From Clostridia bacterium (GTDB lineage: Bacteria > Bacillota > Clostridia > Oscillospirales > Acutalibacteraceae): DNA of 64,000 bases. The first letter of the stretch is position 1, and every line of letters starts with the position of its first letter. The translations under genes and the position numbers were made by a program. The stretch covers positions 79,009 through 143,008 of the forward strand of contig JAFQCR010000015.1 in the NCBI GenBank assembly GCA_017416345.1. Direction: 5' to 3'. The notes under the pieces are model-generated. The model did no database searches. It saw nothing but the letters and a program-made list of their open reading frames with translations, and was not told where the DNA came from. Below, in pieces: positions 58,424 to 64,000 of this stretch.

Positions 58424-60226
58424 TTATTTAACCATCGTCCACACTAAAATATCTGAGGCGGCACGGTTGGCAAAGGCAAAGTAAGGTATAAGCCGTGCAG
58501 TAAAGCCCACACGGTCGGTGGTTTTAAGCCTATACAAGCGGTCGGTCTTAGGTCTGCGCTCGGCACCGATATAAATTACTGGTGCAGGGATACCCTCCTC
58601 TTTTATGACCTTTATGGTGCTGTTTTCGATCAGCGTTATATCACGCAGGTTTTCGCCGTTGTCAAGCTCCTCCATACAGTAGACGATAGGTCCACGCTGT
58701 ACGGCATAACGACCGGAATTATCCTGTGCATACGGGTTGGCCTCAATAAAATGAACCCTCATCGGCAGATCAAGCGTAACGCTGTCACCGTCGGTCAGAT
58801 TGAATTTCACAAAGCCGTTTTCGGTCTTACCCTCAAACTCTACGCACCAATCGGGTACCCTCACATAAAGGGTCATAGGTTCACCGCTGTAGTTAAAGGT
58901 GATCTTTCCGTTCAAAGGATAATCGGTTTTTTGAGTCAAAACGGCTTCCTTGCCGCCAACGGTCAGCTTGGTCTCACTTTCGGCAAACTGATTGCAATAA
59001 ACCGCATCACCGTCTACCGTATACATATAACGGGAAATCGACGCCAGCATTCTTACAACGTTTGGCGGACAGCAGGAGCAAGAAAACACCTTGACACGCT
59101 CACATATCGGCTGATAGGTGCTGCGTGCATACTTTTTGCGGTCGATCTCAAGCGGGTTGGTGTAGAAGAACCTTTCGCCGTCCAACGAAAGACCTGAAAT
59201 GAAACCGTTATAGAAGACCCGTTCAATAATATCTCCGTATCGGGAATCGACCTCAAGCTCCTGCATTGCGCCTGCAAACATAGCAAGCGAAATTGCGGCG
59301 CAGGTCTCATTATAGGTATCGCTGTTGGGCAGGTCGTATTTGCAAGAAAACGTCTCTCCCCTATGGTCGGCACCGATACCGCCCGTAACGCTCATTTTTC
59401 TGTTGACGATATCATCAAACAAGCGGTCGCAAGCGGCCTTCATTTCGGTATCGCAGTCACGTTTTGCAAGCATCGCCATTGCGGTGTAAAGATAGCAGGC
59501 TCTGACCGAGTGACCCACCGCCTCGGAAAGCTCTCTCAAAGGAAGGTTGCTCTGAAAATATGCACTGTTAAAATGAGGGTGTGCATTCTCTTTATCCTTC
59601 TCATTATTTCCCCTATTGTCAAGGAAAAATCTTGCAAGCTCAAGATGCTTTTCGTTGCCAAGGTAGTCGTAAAGCTTAATTAAAGCAAGCTCGATCTCCT
59701 CATGACCGGGTGTGACAAATGCGGCACTTTGCTCTTCAACAAACACACGGTATATCATATCAACGTTTTTCAGCACGCAGTTAAGCAGCTTATCCTTGCC
59801 CGTAGCCTTATGGTAAGCGATTGCGGCCTCGATCATGTGTCCCACGCAGTAAAGCTCGTGCCAATCACGGTTACAAAATATTTTTGAAGGCTCGACCGTC
59901 AGAAAATATGAATTAAAATAGCCGTCGGCACGTTGATTTGCGGCAATGTTATCCACCATTTCATCAACAAGTGCCTCCCATTCGGGCTCGGGTGACATTT
60001 CGATAAGGAATGCCACGCCCTCTATCCATTTTGCAACGTCGGAATCCCAAAAAATGTGCGGCTTGTTAGGTTCTCCCTCACGCCACATACAGCGAAGAGC
60101 ATCAAAACGACCCGTTTCCTTAAAGCGATCGTACACGTGCTTTACGACCGAGCTTCGGTCAAGGTTACTGTAAAACCTCCAAAATCCGTCTTTTAATGTA
60201 GTTTTTGCAAAATCAAGATTCTTCAA
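58424..60226 (-). CDS. Beta-L-arabinofuranosidase, GH127 family
   Basis: 600 residues, (alpha/alpha)6 barrel plus beta domains. The zinc-thiolate catalytic Cys cluster is in VFSCSCCPPNVVRML near residue 395. GYFNSYF, HELYCVGHMIEAAIAY and the TGGIGADHRGETF loop match the GH127 family. Hydrolyses beta-1,2-linked arabinofuranosyl residues of plant hydroxyproline-linked glycans. No signal peptide. A TTG at 60226 eight bases after AAGGAG gives MKNLDFAKTTLKDGFW; a GTG at 60235 overlaps the ribosome site. It is divergent from an AraC regulator. Confidence 0.93.
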   Translation of the reverse strand: MKNLDFAKTTLKDGFWRFYSNLDRSSVVKHVYDRFKETGRFDALRCMWREGEPNKPHIFWDSDVAKWIEGVAFLIEMSPEPEWEALVDEMVDNIAANQRADGYFNSYFLTVEPSKIFCNRDWHELYCVGHMIEAAIAYHKATGKDKLLNCVLKNVDMIYRVFVEEQSAAFVTPGHEEIELALIKLYDYLGNEKHLELARFFLDNRGNNEKDKENAHPHFNSAYFQSNLPLRELSEAVGHSVRACYLYTAMAMLAKRDCDTEMKAACDRLFDDIVNRKMSVTGGIGADHRGETFSCKYDLPNSDTYNETCAAISLAMFAGAMQELEVDSRYGDIIERVFYNGFISGLSLDGERFFYTNPLEIDRKKYARSTYQPICERVKVFSCSCCPPNVVRMLASISRYMYTVDGDAVYCNQFAESETKLTVGGKEAVLTQKTDYPLNGKITFNYSGEPMTLYVRVPDWCVEFEGKTENGFVKFNLTDGDSVTLDLPMRVHFIEANPYAQDNSGRYAVQRGPIVYCMEELDNGENLRDITLIENSTIKVIKEEGIPAPVIYIGAERRPKTDRLYRLKTTDRVGFTARLIPYFAFANRAASDILVWTMVK

Positions 60227-60252
60227 GGTCAACACTCCTTAAAATAACCAAA

Positions 60253-60313
60253 TTGACAGGGCTCACGGACTGTGTTATGATATTAGTATAAAAGACCGAA
60301 AGATCAAATTCAA
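60253..60313. promoter_or_regulatory. Interlocked divergent promoters for GH127 and araC-type genes
   Basis: Plus strand for the regulator: TTGACA (60253), 17 bases, TATGAT. Minus strand for GH127: TTGAAT (60308-60313), 17 bases, TATACT (60285-60290). The two face away from each other within 61 bases, so the regulator could act on both. Confidence 0.7.
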
Positions 60314-60350
60314 CCCTCTGAAGCAGTATAAAAGGAGTTAAAATACGACT

Positions 60351-61106
60351 ATGTTTGAAGATGTTAAGTTTTCAAGTTGCGGTAAATTCGTATCGACCGA
60401 CGATTGGATCCACCCCGACCGAGTGATAGATTCTTATGAAATGATCCTTGTGACCAAAGGCTATGTGTATCTGAACGAGGACGGCACCGATTACGAGCTT
60501 AAAGAAAACGACGTGCTTATTTTAGAGCCCCATAAACGGCACTACGGATACAAGCACAGCCGCAACACCGAGTTTTTCTGGCTTCATTGGCACGGCAACG
60601 CTCCCGAGGGCTTAAAGCACCGCAAGATAGACAGCCTTTATACCGTTAGCCTTTATTTCCGTCAGATACTGCAACACCTTATAGAGCCGGGTATGAGAGA
60701 GGCAACGGATTATCTGACAAGGCTTATTCTGATAGAGCTGCAATCAAACAGCACAAACCCCACTAATAACCATATTGTTGAGGAGATCGCCGCATATATC
60801 AGAGCCAATTCGCATATGGGGCTTACCGAGGCCAAGGTTGCCAAGCATATCGGCTACAACACCGACTATCTTAACCGCATATTCAAGGCGCATTATTTCA
60901 AGACTATCAAGCAATATATCAATGAAAAGCGGATGGAAACCGTCAAAAGTCTGATGCTCACTCAAAGCTATACTTTAAGCGAGATCGCCGCAAAAACAGG
61001 ATTTACGGAGTACAAGTATTTTCTGAAATTTTTCAAATATCACGAAGGCATAACACCGACCGAATTTTACAAGCAATATGCCAAGATACATATCAACTCA
61101 CGTTGA
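60351..61106 (+). CDS. AraC family transcriptional regulator
   Basis: 251 residues. An N-terminal cupin sensor (VTKGYVYLNEDGTDYELKEN, then DVLILEPHKRH) and two C-terminal helix-turn-helix segments (MGLTEAKVAKHIGYNTDYLN and YTLSEIAAKTGFTEYKYFLK), ending with the usual GITPTEFYKQY. Most likely controls the divergent GH127 gene in response to an arabinose-type sugar. AGGAG lies 13 bases from the ATG, rather far. Confidence 0.92.
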   Translation: MFEDVKFSSCGKFVSTDDWIHPDRVIDSYEMILVTKGYVYLNEDGTDYELKENDVLILEPHKRHYGYKHSRNTEFFWLHWHGNAPEGLKHRKIDSLYTVSLYFRQILQHLIEPGMREATDYLTRLILIELQSNSTNPTNNHIVEEIAAYIRANSHMGLTEAKVAKHIGYNTDYLNRIFKAHYFKTIKQYINEKRMETVKSLMLTQSYTLSEIAAKTGFTEYKYFLKFFKYHEGITPTEFYKQYAKIHINSR

Positions 61107-61136
61107 CCAAAGCATCTTTGTCACCTTATAATATTG

Positions 61137-61165
61137 TTGACAATGCTTGAATTCGGTGATAAAAT
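61137..61165 (+). promoter_or_regulatory. Promoter of the metallo-hydrolase gene
   Basis: TTGACA, 17-base spacer, TAAAAT, about 40 bases before the start. Confidence 0.65.
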
Positions 61166-61204
61166 TTCTTAAGGAAATATTTTTTTAAGCAAGGAGTATG
61201 CGTT

Positions 61205-61990
61205 ATGAATAATCAATACGGTGTATCGATCAAATGGTTGGCCGTAACCTCTTTTGAGATCCGTTGTAATAACCTGACCGTGGTAACCGATCCGTATATT
61301 ACCGAATGCACGGGCACCGACCTGACTTGGGAGGACGTGGAAAACTGCGATATCATCTGTCTCAGCCACTCACATTACGATCACATTACCGATATTCCCC
61401 GATTGATAAATAAATTCAATCCAAGGATCCTTTGCGGTGATCAGACCGCATTGCCACTTGCAAGATGGCTTAATTACACTCCGACACTCATTTACCCTAT
61501 GTATCCCGACAATGAGCTCGATTTCGATGATGTAAAGATACGCGCACTCTATGGCCGACACACCAATCTCGGAAAAGGCTTTAACGACCTGTGTGATAAG
61601 ATACATGAGCACAAGCTCTGTGTCAACGACCAAGGGATAGCGTCCTTACAGCCGATCGGAAGTCTGGAATACCGCAATTTTCTATTCACCCTCCCCAACG
61701 GCACAAGGGTCTTGCTGTGGGGAAACGATCCTACGGTCGATCAGGTCAATATCTGCAAAGCAGTAAAGCCCGATATTGCAATTATTCAACGGCCGACCGG
61801 ACCGGTTGGAGCTGAAAAAATGGCGGAATTTGCCGCCAGGATCGGATGTAAGGTTTTGATCCCCCATCACCACGATTTCAGCAGAGCCGGTGACAGTATA
61901 TATCTCGAAAAATTCAAAGATGAATTCCTTCGCCTTGTGCCCGACGGCGTATTTATTTCACCCAAGCACGGCGAATGGATCGACTTATAG
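61205..61990 (+). CDS. MBL-fold metal-dependent hydrolase
   Basis: 261 residues of the metallo-beta-lactamase fold, UlaG-like. Metal motif LSHSHYDHITD near residue 58, later His and Asp ligands in LIPHHHDFSRAG near residue 220, and ALYGRHTN in between. UlaG-type enzymes open lactone rings of sugar acids, but the substrate here is unknown. It has its own promoter and a terminator after it; neighbours are sugar genes. The start has AAGGAGTATGC upstream. Confidence 0.9.
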   Translation: MNNQYGVSIKWLAVTSFEIRCNNLTVVTDPYITECTGTDLTWEDVENCDIICLSHSHYDHITDIPRLINKFNPRILCGDQTALPLARWLNYTPTLIYPMYPDNELDFDDVKIRALYGRHTNLGKGFNDLCDKIHEHKLCVNDQGIASLQPIGSLEYRNFLFTLPNGTRVLLWGNDPTVDQVNICKAVKPDIAIIQRPTGPVGAEKMAEFAARIGCKVLIPHHHDFSRAGDSIYLEKFKDEFLRLVPDGVFISPKHGEWIDL

Positions 61991-62030
61991 TTTTTAAATT
62001 AAATAAATAAAATGTCTGTTAAAAATCACA

Positions 62031-62066
62031 AAAGCATCCCGAAATCGATCGGGATGCTTTTGTTTT
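62031..62066 (+). terminator. Terminator of the metallo-hydrolase gene
   Basis: 12-bp perfect stem (AAAGCATCCCGA with TCGGGATGCTTT) and a 6-base loop, followed by TGTTTTA. Confidence 0.85.
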
Positions 62067-62247
62067 ATGATGCATCTTTCAAGTATTCTTTTTGCGGACG
62101 GTCGAGGACGCCCGTCCCTACACTTTGCGCGGTTTCCAACATATTCTCGGCAAAGATACCGTAGCCTTGTCGGCAGTTGTTCAGAAACACGTGGGTCACA
62201 GCGCCGATAAGTTTTCCGTTTTGGATTATCGGACTGCCCGACATGAG
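62065..62247 (-). pseudogene. spoIVB: 3' remnant of spoIVB (sporulation serine protease)
   Basis: About 60 codons ending in TAA. They match only the C-terminal end of SpoIVB peptidase: [19 protein letters not shown] (with the catalytic Ser in MSGSP), then VFLNN and [10 protein letters not shown]. The PDZ domain and the rest of the protease are missing. Immediately upstream on the same strand, within about eight bases, lies the stop of the glycyl-radical activase gene, so the break is at that junction. The last 20 codons read through a dispersed GC-rich repeat ([11 protein letters not shown]). No start or ribosome site is evident. Confidence 0.85.
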
Positions 62248-62251
62248 TGTG

Positions 62252-63052
62252 TTAATATAGGACCAACATTTTTTCTGCATTTTTAATTTCTTCTTCGGTG
62301 GGCAGGATTTTCGGCAAGGTGTTTTCCATATTAAGCGCCGAATATTTTGATCCGGCATAATTATGATAAGGCAAAACCTTTACCGCTTTTATGTTTTTTA
62401 ATGGTTTTAAGAACTCTGCAATTTTTTCAATCTGGTCAGAGTTGTATTCGGGCACAAAAGGTATACGAATTTCTATTTTTTTACCCAAAGAATCAATATG
62501 TTTCAGGTTTTCCAATATAATCTTATTGCTTTGTCCTGTGCATTTAATATGCACGTCTTCATCTATTGCTTTAATATCATAAAGAAACGTATCGGTGTAT
62601 GATAAAACCTTATCAATAGACTCTTTCGACACAAAGCCACAGGTATCAACCGCTGTGTTAATACCGTTTTCTTTTAACCGTTTCAGTAGTTCGGCACAAA
62701 AATCCGCTTGGCAAAGGCACTCGCCGCCCGAAAGAGTTACCCCTCCACCGCTTGTTTCGTAAAAATCTTTATCCTCAAGTAACAGCGGTAATAATTCCTC
62801 TATCGTCATTTCTTTTCCGTACAACACCCTGGCATCTCCAAGACAACCTTCTGTGGTAAAGCCTTCTTTTTGACATTCGCCGCAACCGATACACTTATGT
62901 TGATAAAAAGCAATCTGCGGTTTAAAACTTAGGCCTTCGGGGTTATGACACCAAACACACTTTAGCGGACAACCCTTAAAAAATACCGTTGTTCTGATGC
63001 CTTCCCCATCGTGAACGGCAAAACGTTTTATATCTGAAATTAACGCTTTCAT
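62252..63052 (-). CDS. Glycyl-radical enzyme activating protein
   Basis: 266-residue radical SAM enzyme that generates the glycyl radical on the partner enzyme encoded upstream. SAM cluster Cys motif [13 protein letters not shown] near residue 30, a ferredoxin-like insert ([17 protein letters not shown]) near residue 55, then [13 protein letters not shown] and [11 protein letters not shown]. The insert marks it as an activase of the PflA-like group with an extra cluster rather than the shortest PflA type. The start overlaps the enzyme's stop by four bases (ATGA), so they are coupled. Confidence 0.94.
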   Translation of the reverse strand: MKALISDIKRFAVHDGEGIRTTVFFKGCPLKCVWCHNPEGLSFKPQIAFYQHKCIGCGECQKEGFTTEGCLGDARVLYGKEMTIEELLPLLLEDKDFYETSGGGVTLSGGECLCQADFCAELLKRLKENGINTAVDTCGFVSKESIDKVLSYTDTFLYDIKAIDEDVHIKCTGQSNKIILENLKHIDSLGKKIEIRIPFVPEYNSDQIEKIAEFLKPLKNIKAVKVLPYHNYAGSKYSALNMENTLPKILPTEEEIKNAEKMLVLY

Positions 63053-64000
63053 TGTATGTTCTCCGCTCTTAAAATATAAGCGTCCTGCTCTTTTTTGCTC
63101 ATATTATTCCAAAGCGTGTTCCACCCGCAAACTCTTACCTGCAGATTTTTATACTTTTCCGGATTCTTCTGCGCATCACGAAGGGTTTCGGTGTTAAAAA
63201 TATTAAACTGAATTGACTGACCTCCTTTTTTAAGATAGGTCATTAAAATTCCCTTAAAGATGTTGAAGCCGATTTCACCATCTACGGCGCTTGGGTGAAG
63301 CATAACGTCCAAACAAAAGGATTCGTGATAATCAGAAGGTGAAAGTTTTGTGGCTGATTCAATCAGCGCTGTAATACCGTTTTTATCCACACCCGGTACA
63401 GCGCTTGCGTTTTTAGAAAGTTCCTCACCTGCAAGTCTGCCATAAGGCAATGCGCCGGTTTTTTCACCTTGTATCACAAATGCTCGGGCAGAATGGAAGA
63501 TTGCCTTATACACACCGCCTCTGCCATTTGGAACATTGTTCACCTTGTTGGCAAAATAGCTAGCCATTGCGCTTGCATAAGTATCTGCAACAGTATCGTT
63601 ATTACCGTATTTATGCGTTGATTTTTTCACCGTTGCTTGCAGTAATTCATACCCTTGCCAGTTGTTTTTCAAAACCCTTGCTAACTCGGTTAAAGAGATT
63701 TCTTTTTTATCAAAAACGAACTCCTTGACCGCCATTAAGCTGTCAACTGCACTTGCAAAACCACAGTTGAGCATGGCGTTATTGTTAAATTTCACACCGC
63801 CGCCATAGCCATCTCTTCCGTTTTTAAGACTGGTTTCGATCGTTGCCGAATACATAGAAGACGGATTGACAAAGGCGAGAAAACGCTCGGCATCGTTGGT
63901 GATCTTCATACTTTGCTCGATCAGATATTCCCATTGTTTAAGGAAAGCAAAATAAAAATCTTCAAAGGTTTTTATTTCGGAAATTTCGCCCGTTTTAATA
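63049..64000 (-). CDS. Glycyl-radical enzyme, PFL-like (3' part only)
   Basis: The frame is open to the end of the window, giving the last 316 residues of a protein that should be 750-850 long. The radical Gly lies in RVCGWN, 25 residues before the C-terminus, as in pyruvate formate-lyase (also about 25). AMASYFANKVNNVPNGRGGVY is typical of the barrel. The active-site Cys lies outside the window, so the substrate class (pyruvate, choline, diol, other) cannot be decided. The CGW form of the radical loop is less like classical PFL (SGY). Confidence 0.88.
   Translation of the reverse strand, partial: IKTGEISEIKTFEDFYFAFLKQWEYLIEQSMKITNDAERFLAFVNPSSMYSATIETSLKNGRDGYGGGVKFNNNAMLNCGFASAVDSLMAVKEFVFDKKEISLTELARVLKNNWQGYELLQATVKKSTHKYGNNDTVADTYASAMASYFANKVNNVPNGRGGVYKAIFHSARAFVIQGEKTGALPYGRLAGEELSKNASAVPGVDKNGITALIESATKLSPSDYHESFCLDVMLHPSAVDGEIGFNIFKGILMTYLKKGGQSIQFNIFNTETLRDAQKNPEKYKNLQVRVCGWNTLWNNMSKKEQDAYILRAENIQ

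Overview
The window reads as one chromosomal segment of an anaerobic, spore-forming-lineage Firmicute (class Clostridia, most like a gut Ruminococcaceae/Oscillospiraceae relative). The basis is family content: CtsR-McsA-McsB-ClpC, HrcA-GrpE-DnaK-DnaJ with CIRCE, Rex, a CwlD-like amidase, TepA, a SpoIIIE/FtsK ATPase, a spoIVB remnant, sodium-pump decarboxylase subunits, a glycyl-radical enzyme, and plant-polysaccharide enzymes. No rRNA, tRNA, phage, transposase or CRISPR array was seen. No gene-free stretch exceeds about 200 bases.

Layout. 1-1.8 kb: polar amino-acid ABC importer (ATPase cut by the window edge). 1.8-6.1 kb: radA, a cwlD-like amidase and a GH3 glycosidase. 6.2-8.9 kb: ferrous iron uptake (feoA-feoB-small Cys-rich protein) with three similar operator-like palindromes. 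8.9-12.1 kb: TIGR04086 membrane protein, yajC, tgt, queA. 12.1-15.1 kb, plus strand: asd-dapA-dapB for lysine/diaminopimelate. 15.1-17.2 kb: oadG/oadB-like sodium pump subunits and a Dabb protein. 17.3-19.8 kb: galK and ackA. 19.9-25.6 kb: tmcAL (plus strand), then uvrC, GNAT, GDPD and GH43. 25.7-29.5 kb: TraX-like protein and two 23S rRNA uracil-methyltransferase paralogues separated by a four-helix-bundle gene and a hairpin array. 29.5-35.6 kb: DUF378, YgiQ, FtsK, TepA and an unrecognised protein. 35.7-40.2 kb: the CtsR regulon operon. 40.3-45 kb: a tiny Cys-rich protein, then alr overlapping a GH2 beta-galactosidase. 45-50.6 kb: HAD phosphatase and the HrcA heat-shock operon. 50.7-52.5 kb: tandem sugar isomerase/epimerase paralogues. 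52.7-56.5 kb: aconitase, isocitrate dehydrogenase and rex. 56.6-62 kb: aldose epimerase, PHP phosphatase, GH127 arabinofuranosidase, AraC regulator and a metallo-hydrolase. 62-64 kb: a spoIVB 3' fragment, then a glycyl-radical-enzyme activase and the 3' part of its enzyme.

How it fits together. The cell appears to ferment sugars from plant glycans (GH3, GH43, GH2, GH127, galK) to acetate (ackA). It has a partial oxidative TCA branch (aconitase, IDH) beside the NADH sensor Rex, and a decarboxylase-type sodium pump. Protein quality control has separate CtsR and HrcA arms.

The most unusual signal is in hairpin-rich intergenic arrays. In two cases (after queA and after the second RlmD-type gene) the last conserved codons of the gene form one arm of a perfect hairpin whose other arm is an inverted copy placed at or just beyond the stop. 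A weaker third case follows the GNAT gene. One array has invariant six-base linkers between variable short palindromes and abuts a four-helix-bundle gene. The second notable item is the 3' remnant of spoIVB fused to the end of the glycyl-radical locus.
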